NCBI GenBank assembly: GCA_030549495.1
Contig: JAUIRK010000705.1
Location: forward strand, 102,367-166,366
Length of the DNA stretch: 64,000 nucleotides
Reading direction: 5' to 3'
Origin: Nectonema munidae
Lineage: Eukaryota > Nematomorpha > Nectonematoida > Nectonematidae
A program made the position numbers and the translations under genes. A model generated the notes under the pieces. It ran no database searches. It saw only the letters and a list, made by a program, of their open reading frames with translations, and had not been told where the DNA came from. This document shows, piece after piece, positions 31,406 through 42,946 of this stretch. Within the stretch, counting starts at the first letter, position 1. Every line of letters starts with the position of its first letter.

Positions 31406-33762
31406 TTAATCCATTAAACCCAACCTTTAAACCCTAACCCAACACTCTATAAATTTGAAAATAAACATAAAATTTTGAAATTATTTTATTTGAATGTATA
31501 AAAAGGTAAAAAAATTCAAAAAATCATAAAATATGATATCCCATCAGGCAAACTTGACTGTTCCCATTTTGGAACAATGGGATTTGGCATGAAGTTTTTT
31601 CAAATGAAAGAAATTAGTAAATTCACTGATGCGAATGATAAACGGAAGAGCAATGAGTGTGCAAACGCTCTTTAGAAACTACACACTCCAATCTGGCGTC
31701 CTTTTTACACTCTACACCGTCCCTGACTTTCAGTTTTTGAAGATGATGTGATTCTGCTCTTATTTTCACTCTTTTACCAAGTGGTCCACTCCTTACTATT
31801 GATCTTGGGTTTTTGATCAAACTCAAAACAATTTATCTTGTGAACTCTAATTGATCCATGTTACCCTCTGTTGCTCGATAAACTTTCCACGAAGCAATTC
31901 TCATTATGGAAAAACAATATATTTATTATTAAGGTTCCATACCACTTTTTCCAAGTAAATTTTGGACGGTAACTTCCAACTGCCTGATTCAAAAGATCCA
32001 CTCCTCCCATATGGCGATTATAGGAGTTGATCAAGTATGGTTGTTTCACATTTATCTTTTTTTATGCTCTTTGGACCATCTTAATGCATTGGAAAACGGT
32101 TCAATGTTTTCGAAATTTGTTTCTAAGTTGACATCTTTATTGTCTTTCCATTTCACAATCACCATCATGAAAAGCACAAAGCTCACCTCTTTTTGCTTTG
32201 CTCAAAATCTTATCAGGAAACTTAGGATTCATTCTGTTTTCCCTGATTGTTTCAGTGGCTCGTATGTTTTTACCTTTCAGATATTTCAACAAAGAGTAAG
32301 AATTGAAAAAATTGTCGAAGTAAAAACAATGCTTCGAAGGATCGATATCGCTTTTATCTATCAGCTCACAAAACACTCTCGTACCTAAACTACTTATCAT
32401 TTTTTTCGTCTTATCAGCCCCACGGTTTAAATTGACTCTAATTGGAAAGCCGGATAATGTTTCCAGTACCCAGTTCTTGAACCCAAATCTAACTCAAAAC
32501 GTTGTTCATATGAGCATTAAAGGGGTCAATTTTGGCGGTTTTATTTCCAGGCTTTATGCAAGAATTGTCTGTGAAGTGGAAATACTTTTTGATTGGTTCG
32601 AAACGATTTTTGTAAATATAATTTGAAATAAAAAGGCACTTCAAGATCCTGTTGTTTGGACCAATACATTTTTTGCCTAGGAACGTGATGGTAACGAGAC
32701 ATAATGATTATACCTAAAAAAAAAAGTCTAACTGTTAAAAAAAAATGTCCTCGCTCGTTATATCAAAATCTTGGTTGTTGTTTTGCAAAGAATATTTTTT
32801 GGATACTTCCAAAATCATGTTTGTCAAAGCATCATAATAAAAAAATCTGAAAATTTCAATCGGCTCTTTATTGATAAACTCTAGAAATTTATTTGAAAAT
32901 TTGAAACTGAACTCAGAAGTATTTGCATCAAAGGGAGTATTGGAAGCTTGAGACCATTTAGGTTTTATTTTGGGATCAGCTTAGAAGTCGTCTCCCAAAA
33001 AATGAACTTCCATTCTTCTTGATATTTCTGAAGGAATGTGATTATTATTTAACAAATCGTGATCGTCAACTGCTTCATCAGTAATGGCTTTGTCAGCATC
33101 ATTAGGAGGTAATAACACCAAATCCAACTCACCGTCAAACCCTTCAGAAAGGCGGCCTATTTTTTATCAACCGCATCATCAATGAATAAAGAAATTTCTT
33201 CTGTCTCCATTAAAAATCAAGAAATATCAATCAATTAATAACAACTAAAAATAAAAATGAGAACAGTAACAAAGAATAAGAAAATAGTAATGAAAATAAC
33301 CAATGGGAACAGCTGTTGAAAAAATATGACTTGAAATGTACATAAATCATATTAGTATCATTTATAATAACATTGTTCCCATATGGGAACAAAGTGGGAA
33401 TAATAAGCTCAAAAAACTGGTTGTTTGAAATTTCTTTTTTGATCATTTGATAAGTTTTCTGTTTTTTTAGAAAAAATTTTCAAGTTTGATATTTTTTCAT
33501 AACTTTTTAATGAAAGAAATTTTAATAGTTGAAAAACACTTTATTAATTTTGGTTCATCTCAAAAATAAAGAAAAGTTGATTTTTTATTACATAAAAAAA
33601 ATATTTCAAAATTTTTTGTGAAACTTCAATTGCGTTTTTCGAATTATAAGTATGTTAGTTTTAATTATATTTTTTAGGTTTCAAAAAAAAATCTTTAAAC
33701 TTTATTAAAATTTGTTTTAAAAAAAAGTTCCCATTTGAGAAGAACGGGGGTAAATGGGTTAA
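31406..33762 (-). mobile_element. piggyBac element 2, degenerate (about 2.35 kb)
   Basis: The right end is AATGGG followed by TTAA (33759-33762); read inward it is CCCATTTACCCCCG. The left end is TTAA (31406-31409) then TCCATTAAACCC, a diverged match. A broken transposase fills it on the minus strand. Length and TTAA flanks fit piggyBac. Confidence 0.75.
31627..33210 (-). pseudogene. piggyBac transposase 2, multiply frameshifted
   Basis: Order on the minus strand: an acidic start (METEEISLFIDDAVDKK near 33210), a block near 32670-32560 (TITFLGKKCIGPN ... FEPIKKYFHFTDNS), YFDNFFNSYSLLKYLKGKN (second Asp, 32310), NRHMGGVDLLNQAVGSYRP (third Asp region, 32010) and a Cys/His-rich tail near 31680-31720. 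Stops and shifts separate the blocks. In the DxxD motif the second Asp is Asn (DLLN). Confidence 0.82.
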
Positions 33763-35305
33763 GTAAATTTTATTAGATACTGATTTCGACTCCTATCACT
33801 CCAAAACTCTATTTTTAAATGCAAATATAGATTAAGTAGAAGAAAACATTTCTAATTAGTAATAACATTAGTGTTTTGAATGAAGAAAACAACTTTAATA
33901 AAATTTATAAGGTTTGTATGTAGATAAAATTCTTTTGAAAGATTTTCCCATTTAAAATTTTTTTTCAAAAGTGATAATTCAACAAAAGGATGAAAGAGAA
34001 ATATTTGAACATTTTTTGCCTAGAGTAAATCAAAAGTTACCGTTTATTGCTTAGCTATAAATTATAAATACGTTTATTTCTAACTATAAAATTATAACAT
34101 GAAAGATTTCGATAATTCGGCAAAAATATAATTAAAAAACAAAAATGTTTAAAACGATCATCATCCAGTATATTTTATTTTTTTTTTAGAAATTTTAAAA
34201 ATTGAATAAGAAAATGCAGTTTACATTAAATCGTATAAATAGAAATATACGAAAGTATAAGTATTCAATCAAAAGTATAGTTGATAAGAATGTTATAAAT
34301 ATAGATATATTTCATTCTAAAAATAAAAAGGTTCTTCTAACAATTTGCAAAACATAAAACATGTTAGTTATGAAAAATTTTATATGGGAGTAAAATGTAT
34401 AACTTAACCTCTTAAAATTATATTTGTAAAAATTTTAGACGTAAAGTATGATAAAATATAGAATTTATATGGAGAAAAGATATTCTGATGACATTTAACC
34501 TGCTAACAAATAATTAAAATTACTTTTAACACTTTAATTTTATCATGGATTTATAAGCAACTCCTATGGTTCTCCCTTTGCTAGATATATGACCCCCCCC
34601 CCTCCCAACCCCACGGTTAAAAATTTTGAGCAGTGTCCTTGCTTATATATTATTTAAATTGTATCTTTACTAATATAGATAGAAAGGATTCATTTCGATA
34701 AACGATATTAATAATAAACATTTGCAGTTCGTGGTTCAAATATCCTAATCCAGAATATGATAGACAAAAAATATGGAAATTTTTTTATACTTACATGACA
34801 TTTTTCAGTTGGCTAACTAAGTAATCAAATCAGAATTAAAAAGGAAAGAAAAAGTTACTAAAGAAATTTCAAATAAGCAAATCAAGTTGGCAGGTTTTCA
34901 TTAAAAAAGATGACATTTTTTTAATAGGAGTTGATTTTTTTGTAAAAAATGAATAAAAATTAATATTGTTCTATTTTAATTAGGGATGTACCGATAAATC
35001 GATATCGGTCGCAATTGGTAGTATCAGCTATTTTTCAAAAAATCAGTATTGGTATCGGTAGAATGAAAAACAGCCGATTTTTGGCAGATTATTTATAGTA
35101 AATAAATAAAAAGGTTTATTGGAATAAAATTTGCCTTTCATTTTTAAATATCAAAAAAAAAAATATATTTTTAGAAATCTTCAAACTTAAAAATTCTCAT
35201 AACAAATATAAAAAATTGGACACTTTATTGTTGATTTTTGCTAACTAGTTTCGGAGTATAAACTCCTTTTTCAAAATCAAATATATAAATAATAAAATAA
35301 TGAGA
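33763..35305. other. AT-rich stretch with fragments of dispersed repeats
   Basis: No gene. 34982-35080 (AGGGATGTACCGATAAATCG then repeated GGTATCGGT words and a CAGCCGATTT) looks like one end of a DNA-transposon family; no partner end was found. A poly-C run lies at about 34592-34603. Confidence 0.4.
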
Positions 35306-35620
35306 ATGAGATGCAGGCCCGTAGACAGCGAGGGCAGGAGGAGGCTAAGCCCCCCCCCCCCAACCTAAAATATTTATAGATATCAATAAAGGGTTCAAAA
35401 AATGGTTTATTTTTAGATTATATATAAAAATTTGGTACTTATTAGTTATCTCCAAATTTTTTTCAGTAATTTACTAAAAAAAAATTTTTGAATGGCGGAG
35501 AGATAACCCATAAGTACCTAAAAAAATTTTGTGAAAATATTTAGCAACCCCCCCCCCCTCCCCCAAAATTTTTTCCAGCCCTCCCAATTGAAAAGTCCAA
35601 GCTACGGGCCTGATGAGATG
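35306..35620. mobile_element. hAT-type MITE with perfect target duplication (299 bp)
   Basis: The element is 35314-35612. Its ends are CAGGCCCGTAG and the complement CTACGGGCCTG, an 11-bp exact inverted repeat. It is flanked by an exact 8-bp duplication ATGAGATG at 35306-35313 and 35613-35620. The interior is AT-rich with C-runs on both sides and has no coding content. Confidence 0.93.
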
Positions 35621-38600
35621 AAAAGGTAATGAAGATTTTGGGAATAAACAATCTTTGTGTTAAGGAGGTGATGATGTTGAGGATAAGCAATCTTTGCGTT
35701 AAAGAGATACAAACTTAATAAACTTATCAAAATATTTTAATCGATTTATTTTAAATTATATTTAATAATTTAAGCCAAAAAAATTAAAAAAAAGTTTTTT
35801 TAATACAATTCACTGAATTGTATTAAATTTTCACATATATGTTTAATAATAAAGGCCCTGAAATATCTATTATTTTATCTATTATTTTCAACTTGTATAA
35901 ACACATGAGGTGACTAGCCTACTATCAGACATATAACTAATTGTTAGAAGTAAGAATTATGGTGTAATATTTGTTGATTTCATCTACATATATAAAAATA
36001 GCAATTTTTAGATGCAATTATTTCGAGAGATTCAAAATGCTAGAATTTAGTCAGATTGAAAAGTATAATTTTAAGTATTTTTGACAAATAGGAAAATTAC
36101 TTCAGTAAGATAAGATTTAGACATTTTTAGTGGAATGTAAGGTGGTTAATAATAAATTAATTGGATCAAGCCCACAAGATTTTTGTTTGTCTGAATTTCG
36201 GATAAAGGGAAATTGGATTAAAAGACATGAATTTATGTATTCAACTCAAATCTTAAAAGTATCTTTGGAGATCAATAATTACTAAGGCCTTTGTTAATGT
36301 TTTTAAATAGCTAATTAAATATTTCCAAATTTTTAAAAGTTTTGAATTTTTTATTTTTTATTTTACAACATTACTTGCCGGTGTTTATATTATGTCTCCT
36401 TTTTTTAAATAATGTTTTTTAAATATAAAATTATTTTTGAATTATTTTCCAGTCAGACTTAAACGAACACTTTATTTTCTATGTAAAATAAGCCAAAAAA
36501 TCAAACCTCAATAATATGGATAGATCGGTTTTGTCAAAATATTGTGAGGTTTTGCGTGCCCACAGTTTTATCAAATCAACCACTTTGTGTCACCTCTAAG
36601 TAAAAGCGTGCCTATTATGAGCCAACGTATTACGCTAGTATTATGTATAGCGTCTTTTCTACATTACTTTATATGATAATGGATCACAAACCTTTAGGTT
36701 TTGTGCTTGGTAGAGAGAGGCTGGCTTCACTGAAACGACCTTTTCCTTTAAGATTCAATTAAAATAAACAAACGTATGCATTATTTTTCAATTATTTATA
36801 TAAAATCTAACTTACATAACAAAACATTTTGTTATTTTTTTGAAACCCAAAAATTTTCATAATTTTTTTTCAATAGATATAGTATTTAATTTTTGTTATA
36901 TAACTTTTTAAATTTATTAGAATAAATTTTTTCTTAAATATAAACTAAAATTCACGTTCCCATTGAAAATTTTTGCCGCCCCCCAGGAGTATTCGTGCCT
37001 ACTCTACTGTTATGGTAGTAATTCCTTCCTGTTTGCAAAAAAAACATTAAAATGAATAAATTATTGTTTAAACATAATTTTGAATTCATCTTTTAACTAA
37101 AGCAATTTTTCATCATTTTAATATGTAATATAAAATAATATCAGATTTCGCTTCTAAGTAAGAAAATTCCCGGAAAGATCATCATTTTATTTTTTTGAAA
37201 GGAAATTAAATATATCTTGCAAAAAAAATTTCAAATGTATTTTAAAAATAATATAAATATTTTTAAATATGACTATAATAATCAATTAATAACAAATAAA
37301 AACTTATTAATGAAATCACAGACTTTCCTAATTTTATGTTTCGTATTTCAACCTGTAAACGGCAAATTTTATAATAAAGTGTGCATATTTTTATTCTAAT
37401 TTAGCTGATATAAAAAGCAAAAAATCTTTTTTTATAAATCTTAGTTTTAAAAAATCTCTTTTAATAGTTTCAGGTTCTGCAAATAATATTTTCAAATGAT
37501 TTAAATTTAAGTGACAATTCAGAAACAAATGGTGTAAATATTTTATAATGATAATACATATGTAGGAAACAAACAGTATTTTCTTAAGTATCAATGAATA
37601 CTGAACTTCAATTTGAGATGAGTGTTTGGAGAGGTAGTGTATTGTCAACATATATTTTTTCATAACAAAAACTGACTCTGAACACAGTAAACTTATTAAT
37701 TGGGAAAAAATTTTTCGAAAGTACTTTTTTGTCCCCAACCTTGAATACCGGTTCTAAGTCAACTATCATAGGCACAAATGTTATGAAAATTGTGTCTTTT
37801 ATTGTAGATGGCGTTAAGTTTTCCAATGAAATTTATATCATTGTTGATTTATAAGTTTTTCAAGTCATATGACTCTAATAGTCAAAATTCAAATGATAAT
37901 TTTTGCTGTGCAAAATTTTATTTCTTTTAGATATAGTTTCATGGAACTAAAACAAAGTTAGATACCCACCAGACGCCACAAGTTTCACTTTTATAAAGTT
38001 TCTTTGATTTGCATGAAAAAATAGTAATTGGTCCATTTCCTGGAACACTCGGGATTCGTTATCCACTTTCTTCTTTTAGGATAACAACATTTTGGGTTGG
38101 ATACGTTCAAGTAATAAAAAAATCTATCACAAATCTATATGGTTCTTTGTGAACTACTGGGAAATCTAATACATTGGGAGAGAGAGAGAGAGAATCACAA
38201 TAAGAAAAACACAATGTGAGAGATGCCTATGGTACAAAATTGACATGAACACACATGCGAGAAAGAGAGATGGTAGAAATCACAATAAGAAAAAGATAAT
38301 GCGAGAATTACTTTTTAACTCTGAGAAAGAGAGAGATAGCCGATGAATAAGTAAATCCCTCGCACCTCCCCACTAAACTGTATTTGTCACTAGAAAAAAT
38401 CCCTATTTAATGCCCCAGATCATAGTACAGTTTAAGTAGTAGCGGCATCTAAACTCCACTTAAACTAAACTGGCCTAAAGTTCTAGGAATTAACAGTCTT
38501 TAGTATTCTCCTTTTGGGATTTATCAAAGGTCTCTGCGGGCTGGATGAAAAGCCTTTGCCGGGCGAATTGGGTCCACGGGCGTAGGTTGCCCATGCATGT

Positions 38601-39579
38601 TCTTTAATCTATTTTTATATATCTAAACATAGAGGAATAAGTATTTTACCGTGAAAGAGTTGTTATATAAATATTAACTTTATATCGACAACAAATTGGA
38701 AAAAATAAATGATTACTAAAATTTTTTCGCTGATAGTTTAATTTTTGCATTTGTTATAAATTAGTAAATAAAAAATTGTCATGAAAAACGACGGAAATAA
38801 AAATTTTAAAAAGTTTCAACTAAAACTTTTTTAATGATGTAAAATTTATATAAAAAAATTTGATATAGCTCTTGATACAAAACACTTTTTTCAACTAGAT
38901 GATGGTTTACTTCATCATGCTGCACACCACAGGGCTTTCATTTTAAGTCAATCTCCACCTCGATAAAAGTTTCTGCTGTACGGAAAGGATAAAGAAATCG
39001 AGCATATGTATTGCGAAATATTTTGAAAAAATTTTAAACACCTATGCTTCCGTTCAGAAGAAAATTTTCCAAGGTTTCGACTTCTCATTCAGTTATTTTC
39101 ATTGTACTCACTAGCACAAATTGTAATTGAACATCCAAAATAAATTGAAATTATAACGTCAAAATGCGTGGCGGATTTATTGAATCGAAACTTGAATATA
39201 AATTCTACTTCAACGCCCTGGAAACTACGTAGGATAAACATGTCAAAGTTTCACTTCTTTGTAGATGCATAAAAATAAATGTTGCAAAATTAAACAAAAA
39301 CGTAGTAATGATGTCGCCATCATCTTTATTTTAGTCTAAAAGAATAAACAAAACTCATCGATATCACAGTTGCTTGACCACTTATTCGTAGAAAGAAGCC
39401 TCCCACAAAGTGTGGATTGACTTTTGTGAGAATAAAAAAGGTCGTTTGATAGAGCAAGGGGCGTCAAAAAGAGGAGATTAACCTCGCTTTACGGACTAAG
39501 GAAAATTTTGTCCACATTGTTTTTCTAAGTAGTTTTTTGAAAAATGTCATTATAGAAACGATATTAAAAATTGAAATTT
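35621..39579. other. Long AT-rich stretch, no recognised gene
   Basis: GA-rich simple repeats occur at 38178-38195 and around 38265-38335. At 38530-38600 GGGCGAATTGGGTCCACGGG then CGTAGGTTGCCCATGC looks like a hAT right end; its left end was not found. Small frames at 37217-37826 overlap on both strands and are AT-driven, with no family signature. Confidence 0.45.
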
Positions 39580-40770
39580 TGATGAAAAAATATAGGTGGC
39601 GTTAAAAAATCATTCAAAACAATGATAGCACATTATCTTGCTGTGGATTTGACAGACAAACTTTTCACATTTAAGACATTTTTTAGAAACTTTTTTACGT
39701 TTGATTGTACAAATTGAACACATTGATCTTTTTGATGTAGAAGTTGATGTTTGGCTCTCCAACTATGAAAAACCATAGAACGACGGCAAACTTTTTACAT
39801 TAGAAGGTATTTCAGAAGTCAAAGATCTTATTCTCATAGACTCTTCAGCCATGAAAAGATAACTTTTTTAAAAAGAGTTTCCTTCCACTTTGTTTGGTGG
39901 ACAAAAAATCATCAGGAGAATTGAATTTAGCAATTACCCAGGAATTTAGTGCGCTCATATTAAGGTAGTTGCAGAAAACTGCGTGTGTCCATCGCCTGTT
40001 TGGCTTATGTTCTATAATCTTTTAAGATCTTATTAGGAACATCAACGCCTCCTTTAAATTCATTATATGATAATAAACTTTGAGGCTTCGAGTGAATGTT
40101 ACTTGTTCTTGCACTTCTTTGTTGTGATGATAAAATATATACTACTTTGAAGTTTCTCGTTGCATGCTTTCTTGGGAGATAGGCAGTCACCGAACAAATA
40201 ATGGTATACATCGTTCTACTTTCACATTCGCATAATTTTAAGTCTTTCAGGTAGGGTGGTCTGAATAAGTGAGGAACGAATCTTCTATTGGCCATGACTG
40301 TCCCGCATAAGGATAGTTTTTTTGTGTAACACCAAGCTGCTAGCTCGTGACTGGTGAAAAACGATTAGTATAGATTCCAAACCCACTTGGAATATTACTA
40401 TTTTCAATCAGTCGTTTGACACATTGAATGCTGAGAAGTATGAAGAGTTAAGCCCACATCTTCCTCTAAATGACACAATTTGTTCATAAGGCAGAATGTG
40501 TCGTCCAATAAAGCGAGAAAACTTTATAAAAATGATCATGTATTAATTTTATAGCACTGATTTTGTCATTAGGATCTCTTTCTTCTTATTTGTCGAAGCA
40601 CAAAAAAGCATGTATAAGAGTGAACATTCTTCTTATACTTGCTCTTAGAAAAGGACTTCCTGATTTTGAAAATAATTCTGAAGTTTTGATTTTTTGGCCA
40701 GCATTTTGACCTATATACAGCAAAGAAACTAAGTAAGTCAAAAGATTATCCATTGTAAACTTTTCATAAC
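39580..40770 (-). pseudogene. piggyBac transposase 3, degenerate
   Basis: This is a third, distinct piggyBac lineage on the minus strand. Blocks: SGSPFLRASIRRMFTLIHAF and ERDPNDKISAIKLIHDHF (40680-40530), SFRGRCGLNSSYF (about 40450), IPSGFGIYTNRF, SHELAAWCYTKKLSLCGTV and NRRFVPHLF (about 40400-40270), then SYNEFKGGVDVPNKILKDYR (about 40010-40065). A Cys-rich tail CSICTIKRKKVSKKCLKC lies near 39700. Stops and shifts occur between blocks. The DxxD motif again reads DxxN (DVPN). Terminal TTAA repeats were not located. Confidence 0.8.
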
Positions 40771-41869
40771 ATTAGATTTGAATACTTGGGATTATCAGAT
40801 CAAAAACGCCATATGAACAATTTATGAATTAGAATAAGAATTGACTCTCACATGTACCAATGTTTTTATTGAAATTTCCCGGAATCCCCCTAAATACTAT
40901 AAATTCTTTTTAAATCTTTTATCAAAGTTATTTTTGAAAGGTTATTTAACCTGTTTTATATGAATATTTTATAAAAATTTGATGTATTAATATCGATTTT
41001 TACCAGAAACCTCCGTAATTCCCTGGAATTTTATGGAATCTCCCGCAATCCCCCTAGAAGTAAAAATCTCTTTTCTGTAGGATTCCGTTGAAAAATCGAT
41101 ATGAAACCATCAAATTTGTATAAAACACCCAGATAAAGATATAGCAGAAAAACAATGATATTATACTATAAGTTGATTCCTCTGCTTATATTTCAAGTTC
41201 AAAGTACATATGAATGATCTGAAGGACAAAAAAATGTGAAATATTTGGATAGCTACCAATCCTACTCTCGCTGAATATCGCATATAAACCCTATTTATTT
41301 CAACTGTTTTTAAAGACAGGACTTAATCAAATTTTATATTCCTCTATATTTTCTATCAAGTTAGGTAATTACCATAATTTTAAACGCTAGTCGTATCTCA
41401 CTTCGAAACGCATCATAAAGCTATGGGCCCTCTAATATATTATCGGGGACCACTGCCTATCCATGGACCACGAATTGAGAAACATTTAGTTAATGTGTGT
41501 TGTGGAATTAAAACCTCTAATTTTTTGAAACACTCTAATTAATATCTTGTTCAATGTTTAAGAAAATTTTAAATGCTTTCTTTAAATTCCTTATACCTGG
41601 CCGAATATTATCATTGCTTCCTAGACCCTTATATTTACAAAATTTTGAAAAAAAGTCTTTTTTGCTTTAGGCCAAAATTTTAGCTTTTCTTATTTTCCTA
41701 TTGGAGATTTGTTATCCGATTGTAATATATAATTTATTTTATATCAAAGATTGATTTATATTTTGGAAATTTTTTAGGCCTACATTTTGAGTAAAAGCAT
41801 AATATATACTTTGCAGTGCCAAGAATATCCTACCGATTTGTAAAGGTACCCTTGACTATTTTTTAAGTT
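40771..41869. other. AT-rich stretch with a possible hAT end
   Basis: No gene. 41430-41487 (GGGGACCACTGCC ... CCATGGACCACGAATTGAGA) resembles a degenerate hAT right end; no partner was found. Confidence 0.4.
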
Positions 41870-42066
41870 GTCGGTATCGCATTCAAGGGAGGAAAAGTCT
41901 CCCTCCTTTTTTCCAAGGAGTAAAGGGATTTAAACCCACACCGCCTGGATAAAGACACTAAGCCACTATGACATTGCAGTGTTTTCATCGAGAAGACAAA
42001 ATTGCATCGCAAGGTAGGTCTGGTGTTGGATCGATCTCTCAAGCCAAACTTACTTTGTTTAACCAA
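41870..42066 (-). repeat. SINE with two tRNA-like modules
   Basis: On the minus strand, the first tRNA-like module has TTGAGCAATTGGTTAAAC (A-box-like) and AGATCGATCCAAC (B-box-like). It is followed by the family body ATGCAATTTTGTCTTCTCGA and TGAAAACACTG. A second tRNA-like module then follows (TAGTGGCTTAGTGTC and GGGTTTAAATCCC). The body is shared with 2190, 11085 and 44825, but the heads differ. Confidence 0.65.
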
Positions 42067-42946
42067 TTGCTCAACTCCTTGAATACAAATAGGTTGTCAT
42101 CGTTTATTTTTAATTTAACTTAATGTATTTCACGTGTATGTATCTTTTATTTTAAGAATCTCATTTACGATTAATTAAAAAAAAAAGCCAATAGGATAAT
42201 CTGATTAAGATATGATATATTGAAAATATTTCGTATGAGCAGTGATTTCCACATAAATTTGTTATAAGCTTACAACATTGCCAAAATTTTATGTGTCTAA
42301 ATTAAAAGATTATATAAAAGAGGAATAAATATTTTAAGATAACAATCAATATAAATGTTTTTTGGCTTTTATGTTTGAAAATTTTAAATGAAAATTAAGT
42401 TATCAAAGAAATAAAGAATATTCATTCATAGATAAAAAAAATTAATGATATAATACTATTGGTAATCATTTACTAAGCTTATTAATGTTAACTTTATGCT
42501 TGCAAACCGTTTCAAGGATTTGCAACAAGTTGCTCAAGCAATATAATTTTTTTTTATAAATAGGCCTGAATTTTGGAATAACTTCATTTAAACACAATTA
42601 CCTAAAAATGAAACTCCTTTATAATTTTATGCAATGCCTTACCAGGATTTGCACAGACTATAATATGTTGTTTTCTGGTCAGATTCCTTCGTATAGAGAG
42701 CAGATTAATCTTTCAGAGTGCACAGCAGTCTAGTAACAGGCGTATAATAACGCCTTCAGACAGTCCAGCATTAAAGTATTGCTAACTTGGCGATAATAAC
42801 CTGATATCAAAAAGTGTTTCCTTAAAGCCACCACAAATATTCTATGGTGTCCCTTCTAATATATGCTTAATCTGTATATTTTATTTTTTAGAAGCCCTTG
42901 CTTATGAATGAATTGGAGAATATTTCATTGAAAAACTGATTTCAAA
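42067..42946. other. Upstream region of the BMP-like gene
   Basis: No gene seen. It presumably contains the promoter and 5' UTR of the ligand gene. An AG acceptor-like TATTTTTTAG ends at about 42891, so an upstream non-coding exon is possible. Confidence 0.4.

Noticed and set aside
31410-31440. Telomere-like CCCTAA words (TTTAAACCCTAACCC)
   Set aside because: Only one or two imperfect units, at the end of a piggyBac element; not an array.
37217-37826. Cluster of frames on both strands
   Set aside because: Mutually overlapping AT-rich frames with no motif.
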